Shown here: positions 1 to 9,119 of the stretch, in pieces | Numbering within the stretch: the first letter of the stretch is position 1 | Layout: each line of letters starts with the position of its first letter | Origin: Flavobacterium lacustre | Lineage (GTDB): Bacteria; Bacteroidota; Bacteroidia; Flavobacteriales; Flavobacteriaceae | DNA: 64,000 nt | Reading direction: 5' to 3' | Assembly: GCF_027474525.2 (NCBI RefSeq) | Contig: NZ_CP114882.2 | Coordinates: forward strand, 992,001-1,056,000 | The notes under the pieces: model-generated | Databases searched by the model: none | What the model saw: only the letters and a program-made list of their open reading frames with translations | Told to the model about the DNA's origin: nothing | Made by a program: the position numbers and the translations under genes

Positions 1-1588
1 GCCCGATTATGAAAATGCAGCGAAAAGTAAAGTCCAATTTTTAGTCCATCAGCAAATGGATTGGAACGCCATGTATCAAGCCAACCAAACAGCAATTATC
101 GATGCAAACGGAACAATTTCGGGCTACGAACCAACCAAAAGTAAATACATTTTATACGAAGACCGAACCGACGATAAAACACTGGCTGCAAACTCGACAT
201 TCAATACTTTGTTAAATGAAAATACAACTGCAACTATTGGACTGGCTTTTAAAAATTTAAAATCACACAATTATCAGAAGGTTTTAGATTTACTCGGCGG
301 CGCCTATTTTGATGATATTGATGTTTTTTATGCTGGCGACCAAGCGCAATCCGATTTAAATCACCCCGATCGGCACGTAATAGTTGGCGATGAATACGGA
401 TACAATTACAACTATGTTGCACATACATTGGACGCCTTTTCGCAGTTTAAATTTTCATATTCTAAAGCTGATTTTTATCTCTCGCAAAGTTTTTCGAGCA
501 CTAATTATCAAAGGGAAGGATTCTACAAAAATGGAATTTATGAAAGCAATTCTTTTGGAAAAAGCGAGAAAATAACTTTCGAAAATTTCGGATTCAAAGC
601 CGGAGTAACTTATAAAATATCCGGAAAACAAGTGTTTGTTTTTAACGGAGCACATTTGACAAAAGCCCCAACAATCAGAAATACTTTTCCCAATTCACGT
701 TTGAACAACTCGATTATTGACGAACTGAAAAGTGAAAACATAAGCAGTTTAGACGCCAGCTATATTTTTCGTTCACCAAAATTAAAAACCCGAATTACCG
801 GATATTTTACGTTGATAAAAGACGCAACGCAAACTGCCTTTTTTTATGCAGAAGGTATTTTTGATGATGGCGCAGGTTATTCGAATACAGATGCTTTTGT
901 GAGCCAGACGCTAACACATTTGAACAAGAAGAATCTGGGAGCTGAATTCAGTTTTGAATACCAAATCAATCCAACTTTGAAAACAACTTTTTCTGCCGGT
1001 TTCGGAAAATACACCTACGACAGCAATCCAAATGTTACCATTACTAATGATGCCAATGCTTCATTAGAAAACACCAATCCCGTTTTTGACTTTGGAACAG
1101 CGACTTTAAAAAATTACAAACAACCGGGCATGCCGCAGCAAGCTTATAGTTTAGGGATGGAATACCGCGATCCAAAATATTGGTGGATTGGAGCCAATGT
1201 CAACTACTTGTCCGACAGTTATATTGATGTTTCACCAATTGCCAGAACTAATGTTTTTTATAAAAATCCAGCCAGCGGATTCCCATTTCCGGAAGCTACC
1301 GAGGGACGCGCCGCACAACTTTTACAACAAGAAAAATTTGATCCCGTTGCATTACTGAACCTTACGGGCGGAAAATCCTGGCTGATTTATGGTAAGAATG
1401 TCGGGCTTTTTGTAAGCGTCAATAATGTGCTTGATGCCACCTACAAAACGGGCGGTTATGAGCAAGCTAGAAACGCTAATTTCAGACAACGGAATCAAGA
1501 CATTTCGAGCGGAACTCCCAACTTTGGCAACAAATATTTTTACGGATATGGCCGAACCTATTTTGTAAATCTGTACCTCAATTTATAA
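1..1588 (+). CDS. TonB-dependent receptor, C-terminal part (5' end outside window)
   Basis: The reading frame is open from base 2, so the gene starts upstream of the window and the first in-frame ATG (56) is internal. About 529 residues are visible. They are rich in alternating aromatic and polar segments typical of the outer-membrane beta-barrel of TonB-dependent receptors, and the chain ends with the aromatic stretch YFVNLYLNL, as expected for a C-terminal barrel strand. The plug and TonB box are not visible. A DUF5689 lipoprotein follows 17 bp downstream, a common partner of such receptors in Flavobacteriaceae, suggesting a two-gene uptake unit. The substrate cannot be told from this part. 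The family call is firm; specificity is unknown. Confidence 0.85.
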   Translation, partial: PDYENAAKSKVQFLVHQQMDWNAMYQANQTAIIDANGTISGYEPTKSKYILYEDRTDDKTLAANSTFNTLLNENTTATIGLAFKNLKSHNYQKVLDLLGGAYFDDIDVFYAGDQAQSDLNHPDRHVIVGDEYGYNYNYVAHTLDAFSQFKFSYSKADFYLSQSFSSTNYQREGFYKNGIYESNSFGKSEKITFENFGFKAGVTYKISGKQVFVFNGAHLTKAPTIRNTFPNSRLNNSIIDELKSENISSLDASYIFRSPKLKTRITGYFTLIKDATQTAFFYAEGIFDDGAGYSNTDAFVSQTLTHLNKKNLGAEFSFEYQINPTLKTTFSAGFGKYTYDSNPNVTITNDANASLENTNPVFDFGTATLKNYKQPGMPQQAYSLGMEYRDPKYWWIGANVNYLSDSYIDVSPIARTNVFYKNPASGFPFPEATEGRAAQLLQQEKFDPVALLNLTGGKSWLIYGKNVGLFVSVNNVLDATYKTGGYEQARNANFRQRNQDISSGTPNFGNKYFYGYGRTYFVNLYLNL

Positions 1589-1605
1589 GTCTAAAAAATG
1601 TATCT

Positions 1606-2958
1606 ATGAAACCAACTTTCAACCTTCTGTTTTTTTCTGTAGTCCTCACATTGTTTTTTACAAGTTGTGTAAAAGACGAATTTTCAGTTCCAAAACTAGT
1701 GTGCTCGCAACCTGATTTAACGGTAAACCGAACCGTAGCAGAAGTTAATAATAATGCCAATGCCATCGTTACACAATATCTTTTTGATGATATCATAGAA
1801 GCTTATGTGGTTTCAAGCGATGAATCCGGGAATTTTTTTAAGACGATTTCCTTTCAGACTTTGGCGACAGCCTCAACTCCGGCAATTGGTTTTAGTGTTC
1901 CCGTGGATGCCAGCAATTTATATATTGATTACAGAATTGGCAATAAAGTCTATTTAAAACTAAAAGACCAATACACCGATATTTCCTATGGAGGCATGCG
2001 AATTGGCAGTATTTATGTCAATTCATATAACGAAGGTGGCGTGGGACGACTTTCGCAAAACGATTATAAAAATGTACTTCACGCCTCGTGTACTACGTTG
2101 AGCGAAACGCTTTTGGTTCGGTCCTTTTCACTTCCTGATGTATTGAATGATGCAAATCTGAATACCTTGGTCGAATTATCTGATGTTCAGTTTACAGAAG
2201 CGGCAAACGGCAGACATTATTATGAAGAGAGCAATGATATAGGAGGCGCCACTAATTGGAGTCTGATGGACAAATTAGGGAATCAAGTAATTTTTAGAAC
2301 CAGCAGTTTTGCTGATTTTGCCAGCAATTTAGTTCCAAACGGAAGCGGAAAAGTAAGAGGTGTTTTGACTAAATATGGTACCGATTATCAGTTGGTAGCA
2401 CGCTCTGAAAAAGATGTTACGATGACAGATGCGCGAGCGGTTCCTTTCTTTCGGGAAGATTTTGAAACGGTTGTTGACAAAAGCAATTTAAGTCTTCCGG
2501 GTTGGGCAAATATAGTTCAAAGTGGCAGTCTTTTTTGGAAAGGCACCGTATATTCCGGAAATGGATATGCAGAATTTAGCATTAGCGGAACGAAAGTTAA
2601 TTCAAATATTGCTTGGTTAATTTCCCCAACAATTAATATGGATGAGCACACGAATGAAATGCTGACTTTTAGAACCGCACAACATCATTTAGATGTTGAT
2701 TCTCCTCTGAATTCACTTGAAGTATATGTTTCGAATAATTTTGACGGGCTCCATATTTCTGCAGCCACATGGATTCCTGTTACCGTTATTTTGCCTAAGC
2801 AAGCTTCGCCATGGTATCAGTTTATAGGTTCGGGCGGAGTGGATTTGTCCAGCTACACAGGCAACATCAATATTGCATTCAAATATATCGGCTCAGGGAA
2901 AAATCTGGCTTTGGATGGTGCTTTTCAAGTAGATGACGTGCAAGTTTTTGGAAATTAA
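1606..2958 (+). CDS. DUF5689 / choice-of-anchor J lipoprotein
   Basis: A 450-residue protein with a lipoprotein signal peptide (hydrophobic stretch then FFTSC, lipidated Cys near residue 21). The N-terminal half resembles the DUF5689 domain (a nucleic-acid-binding OB-like fold in family models). The C-terminal half, from about residue 285 (FFREDFETV... and later QVDDVQVFG), resembles the choice-of-anchor J / MAM-like carbohydrate-binding domain. It lies directly behind the TonB-dependent receptor and is probably cotranscribed with it, so it is inferred to be a surface lipoprotein helping that receptor capture its ligand. The ligand is unknown. Confidence 0.75.
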   Translation: MKPTFNLLFFSVVLTLFFTSCVKDEFSVPKLVCSQPDLTVNRTVAEVNNNANAIVTQYLFDDIIEAYVVSSDESGNFFKTISFQTLATASTPAIGFSVPVDASNLYIDYRIGNKVYLKLKDQYTDISYGGMRIGSIYVNSYNEGGVGRLSQNDYKNVLHASCTTLSETLLVRSFSLPDVLNDANLNTLVELSDVQFTEAANGRHYYEESNDIGGATNWSLMDKLGNQVIFRTSSFADFASNLVPNGSGKVRGVLTKYGTDYQLVARSEKDVTMTDARAVPFFREDFETVVDKSNLSLPGWANIVQSGSLFWKGTVYSGNGYAEFSISGTKVNSNIAWLISPTINMDEHTNEMLTFRTAQHHLDVDSPLNSLEVYVSNNFDGLHISAATWIPVTVILPKQASPWYQFIGSGGVDLSSYTGNINIAFKYIGSGKNLALDGAFQVDDVQVFGN

Positions 2959-3005
2959 TACTAGTCAAATAGAAGCGAAAAACATAAATATGTAGTTGTA
3001 TTTTA

Positions 3006-3013
3006 TATATTTG
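3006..3013 (+). promoter_or_regulatory. Bacteroidota -7 element (TATATTTG) before the FKBP gene
   Basis: TATATTTG fits the TAnnTTTG consensus of the Bacteroidota primary sigma factor and lies 26 bp before the ATG at 3040. No clear TTTG -33 box is seen. Confidence 0.45.
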
Positions 3014-3039
3014 TATTCTTACAAATTAAATTAAAATTT

Positions 3040-3501
3040 ATGAAATCTATTTTATTGACATTAGTTTCTGTACTCTTTGTTTCTTGCTTATCAGATGGTG
3101 GAGCATCTAAACCGGTTGATTATACCGTTCAAAATGAAAAAGAAATTGTTGATTATATCGCTAAGAATAAATTAACTGCTCAAAAAAGCGATTCAGGATT
3201 GTATTATGTGATTAACGAAGCCGGTACTGGCGCGCAACCTACAGCAACATCTAATGTAACAGTAGCATACAAAGGTTATTTCACCAATGGTTCTATTTTT
3301 GATCAAAGTAAACCAGAAGGAATTTCATTTGGATTGAATCAAGTGATAAAAGGTTGGACTGAGGGAATTCCTTATTTTAAAACAGGAGGAAGTGGTATTC
3401 TTTTGATTCCGGCTCACTTAGGCTATGGAAGTAATGATAGCGGCCCTATTCCTGGAGGTTCTGTACTTATTTTTGAGGTTAAACTTATTGCTGTAAATTA
3501 G
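3040..3501 (+). CDS. FKBP-type peptidyl-prolyl cis-trans isomerase, lipoprotein
   Basis: A 153-residue protein. A signal peptide ends in a lipobox (LFVSC, Cys 16), so it is predicted to be anchored in the cell envelope. Residues from about 65 to the end form a single FKBP domain, with the strand pattern VTVAYKGYFTNGSIFD, the motif GWTEGIPYF and the ending GSVLIFEVKLI. Such proteins isomerise Xaa-Pro bonds and help fold exported proteins. It has its own putative promoter and stands alone between the receptor pair and hflX. The family call is firm; the client is unknown. Confidence 0.9.
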   Translation: MKSILLTLVSVLFVSCLSDGGASKPVDYTVQNEKEIVDYIAKNKLTAQKSDSGLYYVINEAGTGAQPTATSNVTVAYKGYFTNGSIFDQSKPEGISFGLNQVIKGWTEGIPYFKTGGSGILLIPAHLGYGSNDSGPIPGGSVLIFEVKLIAVN

Positions 3502-3642
3502 TATTTATCCCGTTCCCTTTTGGGAAAATTTATGTTGTTTTTGAATGCAATAGCTTCATGAAATGAAATTTCAAAATTGTACCACCCAAAACCTTGTGTT
3601 TTTTTTATAAAGTCATATCTCCATAAGTACAATGCAAATGAT

Positions 3643-3650
3643 TAAATTTG
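3643..3650 (+). promoter_or_regulatory. Bacteroidota -7 element (TAAATTTG) before hflX
   Basis: TAAATTTG fits TAnnTTTG and ends 16 bp before the hflX ATG at 3667, giving a very short leader. Confidence 0.5.
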
Positions 3651-3666
3651 TAGCTTATTCAAAGAC

Positions 3667-4902
3667 ATGTTAGAAAAAGAAGTAATAAATTTCGAAAAAA
3701 CCGCTATTGTTGGTATTGTAACCCAAAATCAGAGCGAAGAGAAATTAAACGAATATCTTGACGAATTAGAGTTTTTAACCTTCACCGCAGGTGGTGAAGT
3801 TGTAAAACGATTTTCGCAAAAAATGGAACGTCCAAATCCTAAAACTTTTGTTGGAACCGGAAAAATTGAAGAAATTCATCACTTTGTAAAAGAAAATGAC
3901 ATCTCAACTTTAGTTTTTGATGATGAATTATCGCCTTCACAACAAAAGAATATTTCTAAAATCATTACGGAATGTAAAATCCTCGACAGAACGCACCTCA
4001 TCTTAGATATTTTTGCCCAAAGAGCAGAAACTTCATATGCCAGAACGCAGGTTGAATTAGCACAATGTCAATATTTACTTCCCAGACTTTCCGGAATGTG
4101 GACCCACTTAGAACGCCAAAAAGGGGGAATTGGAATGCGTGGTCCCGGAGAAACCGAGATTGAAACAGACAGACGTATCGTTCGCGACAGAATCGCTTTA
4201 TTGAAAGAAAAAATAAAAACCATCGACAAGCAAATGGGCGTGCAACGCAGCAATCGTGGCGCTATGGTTCGTGTGGCTTTGGTTGGATATACCAATGTGG
4301 GGAAATCAACTTTGATGAATGCTGTAGGGAAAAGTGATGTTTTTGTAGAAAACAAACTCTTTGCCACTTTGGACACAACAGTACGAAAAGTAGTCATCAA
4401 AAACTTGCCTTTCTTGCTTTCGGACACGGTGGGATTTATTAGAAAACTGCCAACACAACTGGTAGATTCTTTCAAAAGCACGCTGGATGAAGTTCGTGAA
4501 GCCGATTTGTTGTTGCACATTGTTGACATTTCACATCCGGAATTTGAAGATCATATTGCCTCTGTAAACCAAACGTTATTAGACATCAAAGCCAATGACA
4601 AACCTGTCATTATGGTTTTTAATAAAATCGATGCGTACAAACATTTGACTATTGATGAAGATGATTTAATGACCGAAAAAACACCAAGACATTTTACACT
4701 CGAAGAATGGAAAACCACTTGGATGCATCGTGTGGGCGAACAAAATGCCTTGTTTATTTCGGCTACGAATAAAGAAAATTTCGAAGAATTCAGAGAACGG
4801 GTTTACGAAGCAGTACGACAAATTCACATCACGCGTTTTCCGTACAATAAATTCTTGTATCCGGATTATAAAGATGCAGTTGAAAAAGAAGAGAAGGAAT
4901 AA
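3667..4902 (+). CDS. hflX: GTPase HflX
   Basis: A 411-residue protein of standard HflX length. The N-terminal HflX domain includes the nucleotide-binding GTGKIEEI segment. A coiled-coil linker (RGPGETEIETDRR) leads to the GTPase domain, with G1 GYTNVGKST, G3 in DTVGFIRKLP and G4 as NKID. HflX binds the large ribosomal subunit and splits stalled or hibernating 70S ribosomes under stress. The C-terminal tail is rich in Lys and Glu. It is a single-gene unit ending at a strong bidirectional terminator. Confidence 0.96.
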   Translation: MLEKEVINFEKTAIVGIVTQNQSEEKLNEYLDELEFLTFTAGGEVVKRFSQKMERPNPKTFVGTGKIEEIHHFVKENDISTLVFDDELSPSQQKNISKIITECKILDRTHLILDIFAQRAETSYARTQVELAQCQYLLPRLSGMWTHLERQKGGIGMRGPGETEIETDRRIVRDRIALLKEKIKTIDKQMGVQRSNRGAMVRVALVGYTNVGKSTLMNAVGKSDVFVENKLFATLDTTVRKVVIKNLPFLLSDTVGFIRKLPTQLVDSFKSTLDEVREADLLLHIVDISHPEFEDHIASVNQTLLDIKANDKPVIMVFNKIDAYKHLTIDEDDLMTEKTPRHFTLEEWKTTWMHRVGEQNALFISATNKENFEEFRERVYEAVRQIHITRFPYNKFLYPDYKDAVEKEEKE

Positions 4903-4934
4903 ATTTAACGTCTTCTTTATCTAATTTATTTCAT

Positions 4935-4973
4935 AAAAAAAGACCTTTTGATACTAATCAAAAGGTCTTTTTT
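4935..4973. terminator. Bidirectional terminator between hflX and the DUF3078 gene
   Basis: An A-tract, the stem AGACCTTTTGAT / ATCAAAAGGTCT with a short loop, and a T-tract: a symmetric intrinsic terminator between convergent genes. Confidence 0.9.
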
Positions 4974-4992
4974 ATATCCAATACTAACTTTT

Positions 4993-5928
4993 TTAGAATC
5001 CGAAATTAACTCCTAAACCAAAAACTTCGCGGGTTTGAAACCCTCTAAAAGCATTGTCATCATAAATAGCCTGAAAAGATAAATTGGTGGTTAAATACCG
5101 ATTAATTCGCATTACAACGGCTAATGAATAATCAATATCAACATTTTGTAGGTCTTCGAGATAATTAGAATACAGATTTAAGGTGTTTTCGGCAGATACA
5201 TTCGCCATCAAATTGAATTTATAATATACCGAAGTGTAAAAACCCAATTCATAACGCATGCTTTTATTTGCATCAACACCAAAATAACTTCCGTCAACAT
5301 ACCCAACGCCCGAAGTGTAATCGTTACTTACAAAAGTAAATTTAGAGGTCAACGGAGCAAAATTTATCTTGAAGGCTTCTGTTTTTTTCCAAAACATACC
5401 AGGGCCAAAAGTTAGATAACCCGGAGAAAGAAATTCGGTGTTTTCCGTTCTTATTTCCGCGCCATTTATATCTTTTCCATAAAGATATCCTTTTGTAAAT
5501 TGTGTTCTAAAATTTAAAAAGAAAGAATAATGCCATTCGCCAAATGCTTTTTTACCTAAAATAGAATTTAGTTCAAGTCGGTCATCTGTTTTTTTCTCAA
5601 AATCGGCATTCTTAGTCTGAAGCAAACCATAGGAAGCAAGCACTTTATTATCCCAGGTTATATCGTCTTTTTTGTAATTGAAATCATAGTTGATTCCCAC
5701 ATTACCAGACATATTATTTTCTCCGCCCGCAATCCAATTGTTGAAATTAGATTGATTGAAAAGAAGTGAAACATTTCCCTTTTTTTTCCATCCGTTTTTA
5801 GTTGTATCGGCTATTGATTTAACTGCTTTTTCGGTATTAAGAACTAACTCTTTTTCCGAATTTTGCGCTTGAACGAATACTGCTGTTGCGATAAACGTTA
5901 CCAGTAATAGAATTGTTTTCATTTTCAT
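4993..5928 (-). CDS. DUF3078 family outer-membrane protein
   Basis: A 311-residue protein with a cleavable signal peptide (ending near VFVQAQ). After it comes the GWKKKGNVSLLFNQSNFNNW region and repeated amphipathic strands typical of DUF3078 proteins, which are predicted outer-membrane beta-barrels of Bacteroidota. The last residues (GLGVNFGF) end in Phe, as barrels do. In flavobacteria this gene commonly sits at the end of the suf cluster, as here, but a role in Fe-S assembly is not established. A minus-strand ATG at 5926-5928 is the only good start. Confidence 0.85.
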   Translation of the reverse strand: MKMKTILLLVTFIATAVFVQAQNSEKELVLNTEKAVKSIADTTKNGWKKKGNVSLLFNQSNFNNWIAGGENNMSGNVGINYDFNYKKDDITWDNKVLASYGLLQTKNADFEKKTDDRLELNSILGKKAFGEWHYSFFLNFRTQFTKGYLYGKDINGAEIRTENTEFLSPGYLTFGPGMFWKKTEAFKINFAPLTSKFTFVSNDYTSGVGYVDGSYFGVDANKSMRYELGFYTSVYYKFNLMANVSAENTLNLYSNYLEDLQNVDIDYSLAVVMRINRYLTTNLSFQAIYDDNAFRGFQTREVFGLGVNFGF

Positions 5929-6004
5929 TACTTTTTAGATTGCTAAACAACTATGATAAACCAATGAATCCGTTACGATTCATAACTAATGACAAACCTG
6001 AATT

Positions 6005-6502
6005 TTATGCTTTATATAATGGTACTGCAGAGCAGGCTTCACCATACATAATACTTCTGGCATATGGTTGCAAATATTGCGCAGCTAAAACATAAGCGCG
6101 CATAGGAACTGGTTTTTTAGAACATCCTTTTATGATAACAGGCTTGTTTTGATACACCGTATAATCAATTTTAGAAAGGATTGCTTCATACAGTGATGCA
6201 TCTAAATCTTCTAAATATCCATTTACTATTTTCTTTGCAAAAGGCACCAACTGAATCGTTACCAAAATAGAAGCCCATGCCGGAACGATAGCATTTGTCC
6301 CACAGGAAACCGCTACATATTGATTTTGATATTGAGACCAATCATGATTTTTCAGCTTTTCTCTAAAGTCTTTTTCTTTTAAAATAAGACCTTCAAAAAG
6401 CCATTGTGAAATATCGATTTGCGCACGAATTCCTTCCGGATAATAGTCTTCAAGATCGAAAACTTCCAAAACACTATTCGCTACTTTATTGATTATTTCC
6501 AT
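6005..6502 (-). CDS. DUF2480 family protein
   Basis: A 165-residue cytoplasmic protein without signal peptide or membrane segment, matching the DUF2480 family (features include DISQWLFEGLILKEKDFR and a central VAVSCGTNAIVPAWA). It follows the SufT-like gene in the same direction with a 74-bp gap holding an inverted repeat. DUF2480 genes are regularly found in Bacteroidota suf clusters, so a link to Fe-S metabolism is inferred from context. The biochemical function is unknown. Confidence 0.8.
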   Translation of the reverse strand: MEIINKVANSVLEVFDLEDYYPEGIRAQIDISQWLFEGLILKEKDFREKLKNHDWSQYQNQYVAVSCGTNAIVPAWASILVTIQLVPFAKKIVNGYLEDLDASLYEAILSKIDYTVYQNKPVIIKGCSKKPVPMRAYVLAAQYLQPYARSIMYGEACSAVPLYKA

Positions 6503-6510
6503 TTTTAAAT

Positions 6511-6574
6511 TCTTAAAGTCAAAAGTCTCACCGTCAATAGCTTTGTGACGCTATGGCTTTTGACATTATGACTA
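6511..6574. repeat. Intergenic AAAGTC / GACTTT-type inverted repeat in the suf cluster
   Basis: GTCAAAAG (6518-6525) pairs with CTTTTGAC (6557-6564), with an inner ATAGC/GCTAT pairing (6537-6541 with 6550-6554). It fills the gap between the DUF2480 and SufT-like genes and resembles the repeats at 11.9, 12.4 and 14.65 kb. Confidence 0.6.
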
Positions 6575-6576
6575 AT

Positions 6577-6900
6577 TTAAAGCATTCCTAATTCTAGTTT
6601 TGCTTCTTCACTCATTAAATCTTTACTCCAAGGCGGATCAAATGTAATCTCAACATCGGCATCTTTTACATGCTCAATTGATTTTACTTTTTCTTCAACT
6701 TCTCTTGGTAAACTTTCCGCAACAGGACAGTTTGGAGAAGTTAAGGTCATCAGGATTTTTACTTCATAATCTGTATTCACCATAACATCATAAATCAATC
6801 CTAATTCGTAGATATCTACAGGAATCTCCGGATCATAAATGGTTTTTAGTTTTTGTACGATAGCTTCGCCTAATTCTGCTGTGTTTATTTCTTCTGTCAT
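6577..6900 (-). CDS. SufT-like MIP18/DUF59 Fe-S assembly protein
   Basis: A 107-residue protein of the MIP18 (DUF59) family: DPEIPVDIYELGLIYDV, then the conserved TLTSPNCPVAESLP around the family Cys, and DPPWSKDLMSEEAKLELG near the C-terminus. Members act in maturation or targeting of Fe-S clusters. I start at the ATG at 6900 (MTEEIN) rather than an in-frame ATG 33 bp upstream, which would overlap the end of sufE and add non-family residues. It lies 4 bp behind sufE, in the sufS-hyp-sufE-sufT-DUF2480 transcript. Confidence 0.88.
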   Translation of the reverse strand: MTEEINTAELGEAIVQKLKTIYDPEIPVDIYELGLIYDVMVNTDYEVKILMTLTSPNCPVAESLPREVEEKVKSIEHVKDADVEITFDPPWSKDLMSEEAKLELGML

Positions 6901-6904
6901 AATT

Positions 6905-7324
6905 TTAATTTTTGGTGTTGAATGCCAAAGCATACATTTTAATATTTTTTATCATCGAAACCAATCCGTTGGCGCGAGTTGGCGACAAATGTTCTTTTAA
7001 ACCAATTGCATCAATAAAATCCATATCAGCATCCAGAATATCAGCTGCTTTTTGATTAGAAAAAGCACGAATTAGTATCGCAATGATTCCTTTGGTCAAA
7101 ATAGCATCACTATCCGCTGTAAAAACGATTTTATCACCTGCTTGTTGGCCTTGAAGCCATACTTTTGACTGACAGCCTTTAATTAAATTTTCATCTGTTT
7201 TGGCTTCTTCTTCAATCAACGGAAGACTTTTTCCTAAATCGATAATATATTCATAACGCTGCATCCAATCGTCAAACAACGAAAATTCGTCTATAATCTC
7301 GTCTTGTATTTCTTTTATGGTCAT
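6905..7324 (-). CDS. sufE: SufE sulfur acceptor
   Basis: A 139-residue protein of normal SufE length. Cys 51 in LIKGCQSKVWL is the conserved persulfide acceptor. SufE takes sulfane sulfur from the cysteine desulfurase SufS and passes it to the SufBC2D scaffold. The end (DADMDFIDAIGLKEHLSPTRANG) is characteristic of the family. It is encoded 1 bp behind a small lipoprotein gene and 4 bp ahead of the SufT-like gene, so it is tightly coupled in the operon. Confidence 0.95.
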   Translation of the reverse strand: MTIKEIQDEIIDEFSLFDDWMQRYEYIIDLGKSLPLIEEEAKTDENLIKGCQSKVWLQGQQAGDKIVFTADSDAILTKGIIAILIRAFSNQKAADILDADMDFIDAIGLKEHLSPTRANGLVSMIKNIKMYALAFNTKN

Positions 7325-7325
7325 G

Positions 7326-7751
7326 CTATTTTTGGGTAAATGAAACTAATTTTGTTACTATTTTTTTTATTTCGGCAGGGGGAAAACCATGATCAAACGC
7401 TTTGGTTTCATAAGTTTTTCCTTTGTATGTTATTTTCAAATTGGCAATTGCTGCACCGTCGTAAAAACGTTTCTCTGTTGGCGCTTTCAAATTTGGAATG
7501 GCTTCTAAGTCCAATTTCTCAAACTCAGTTGTCAAAACGATCCAATCCTCATCAGAAATTTTGAGTTCAACTGGTTTTTCGTCTCTATTTTTAGCAACAA
7601 AAACCGTTTGATTTTCTACTAAAACTTTCTGATACATTCCTCGGGTTTGCGCTTCGTATTCGATTACGGCTGTTTTCATATCAGTGTTTTTTTGACAGGC
7701 ACAACTGCTTATCATAAAAAGGCTCAGAAACAAGGCAATTGCTGTTTTCAT
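7326..7751 (-). CDS. Small lipoprotein of unknown function between sufS and sufE
   Basis: A 141-residue protein with a signal peptide and a lipobox-like SCAC (Cys 17 or 19). The body is a short alpha/beta domain (EYEAQTRGMYQKVLVENQTVF..., later RFYDGAAIANLKITYKGKTYETKAFDHGFPP). I do not recognise a named family beyond flavobacterial hypothetical proteins. It is 11 bp behind sufS and 1 bp ahead of sufE, so it is cotranscribed with cytosolic Fe-S genes although predicted to be exported. The coding call is firm; the function is unknown. Confidence 0.8.
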   Translation of the reverse strand: MKTAIALFLSLFMISSCACQKNTDMKTAVIEYEAQTRGMYQKVLVENQTVFVAKNRDEKPVELKISDEDWIVLTTEFEKLDLEAIPNLKAPTEKRFYDGAAIANLKITYKGKTYETKAFDHGFPPAEIKKIVTKLVSFTQK

Positions 7752-7762
7752 AATTTGATTGT

Positions 7763-8977
7763 TTAGGACAACATCATTTGTGCCTTTTTAACGGCTTCTA
7801 CCATGCTGTCTATTTCTTCTTTGGTATTATAAAAGGCAAACGAAGCGCGGATTGTACCGGGAATTTGAAAGAAATTCATAATCGGTTGCGCACAATGATG
7901 ACCGGTTCGTACCGCTATTCCTAATTTGTCAATAATAGTGCCAATATCATACGGATGAATCCCTTCAATATTAAACGAAATCACCGAAGTTTTTGCTTTG
8001 GCTGTGCCAAAAATTTTCAATCCTTCAATTTCCAATAAGCGTTTGGTTGCATAATCAAGTAAAGCTAATTCCTGTTCCTGAATGTTTTCAAAACCAATTT
8101 CATTCATGTAATCAACAGCCGTTCCCAAAACAATTCCGCCAGCTATATTAGGCGTTCCCGCTTCAAATTTATGAGGCAAATCAGCATAAGTTGTTTTCTC
8201 GAAAGTTACTTCCTTGATCATTTCACCACCACCTTGATAAGGCGGCAATTTATTCAGCCAAGCTTCTTTTCCGAATAAAATTCCGGTTCCGGTTGGCCCA
8301 CACATTTTGTGTCCTGAAAAAGCATAAAAATCACAGTCTAATTCCTGGACATTCGGTTTCAAATGCGGAACAGCTTGAGCACCATCGATAAAAACTGCTG
8401 CGCCAAATTCGTGCGCTTTATCAATCATGTATTTAATTGGGTTAATGGTTCCCAAAGCATTCGAAATGTGATTAACGGTAACAATTTTGGTCTTATCCGA
8501 AAGTAATTTGTCATATTCGGACATGATTAATTCGCCATATTCATTCATCGGAATCACCTTCAAAGTAGCTCCTGTTTTCTCACACAACATTTGCCAAGGC
8601 ACAATATTGCTGTGGTGCTCTAAAGCGGAAACCAAAACCTCATCGCCTGACTTTAAAATCGAAGCAAATCCATTGGCTACTAAATTGACTCCATGCGTGG
8701 TTCCGGAAGTAAAAAGTACTTCATGCGCAAATTTAGCATTGATGTGATTTTGAATTTTACCACGAGAAATTTCATAAGCGTCTGTTGCTAATTGGCTCAA
8801 AGTATGCACACCGCGGTGAATATTCGCGTTGATTTCCTGATAGTATTTTGAAATCGCATCAATCACCACCTGTGGCTTTTGTGATGTAGCTCCGTTGTCG
8901 AAATAAACTAATGGTTTTCCGTTCACTTTTTGTGACAGAATTGGAAAATCGGCTCTTATTTTTTGAATGTCTACCAT
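7763..8977 (-). CDS. sufS: Cysteine desulfurase SufS
   Basis: A 404-residue PLP enzyme of the SufS/CsdA group. It opens with MVDIQKIRADFPILSQKVNG. The PLP Lys lies in FSGHKMCGPTGTGILFG, and the active-site Cys is in the loop RTGHHCAQPIM. It removes sulfur from cysteine to feed SufE. An upstream in-frame ATG (9085) would add a 36-residue non-family extension, and a promoter-like TACTTTTG lies at 9004-9011 inside that extension, so the ATG at 8977 is chosen. It heads its own transcript, separated from sufD by the convergent serine hydrolase. Confidence 0.96.
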   Translation of the reverse strand: MVDIQKIRADFPILSQKVNGKPLVYFDNGATSQKPQVVIDAISKYYQEINANIHRGVHTLSQLATDAYEISRGKIQNHINAKFAHEVLFTSGTTHGVNLVANGFASILKSGDEVLVSALEHHSNIVPWQMLCEKTGATLKVIPMNEYGELIMSEYDKLLSDKTKIVTVNHISNALGTINPIKYMIDKAHEFGAAVFIDGAQAVPHLKPNVQELDCDFYAFSGHKMCGPTGTGILFGKEAWLNKLPPYQGGGEMIKEVTFEKTTYADLPHKFEAGTPNIAGGIVLGTAVDYMNEIGFENIQEQELALLDYATKRLLEIEGLKIFGTAKAKTSVISFNIEGIHPYDIGTIIDKLGIAVRTGHHCAQPIMNFFQIPGTIRASFAFYNTKEEIDSMVEAVKKAQMMLS

Positions 8978-9003
8978 TACTTTATTTAGAATTTTTCTAA
9001 ATA

Positions 9004-9038
9004 CAAAAGTAATGAAATTGAAATTAATTTTTAGCAAA
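9004..9038 (-). promoter_or_regulatory. Candidate sufS promoter (TTTG-N23-TACTTTTG)
   Basis: Read on the minus strand, TTTG (9035-9038) is followed after 23 bp by TACTTTTG (9004-9011), fitting TTTG-N17-23-TAnnTTTG. The sufS ATG is 26 bp downstream. Confidence 0.6.
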
Positions 9039-9119
9039 CACTTGTTAATAAAATTAAACAATGCAGTAATTTGATTTAACTGCAAAACTAAATTTTTCTT
9101 ATTCGGATGACGGTGTAAA

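Noticed and set aside
4068..4529. A 153-codon minus-strand reading frame inside hflX
   Set aside because: It lies fully inside a well-supported gene and has no family features.
5913..6095. A 60-codon plus-strand reading frame between the DUF3078 and DUF2480 genes
   Set aside because: It overlaps the 3' end of DUF2480 antisense, with no promoter or recognisable protein features.
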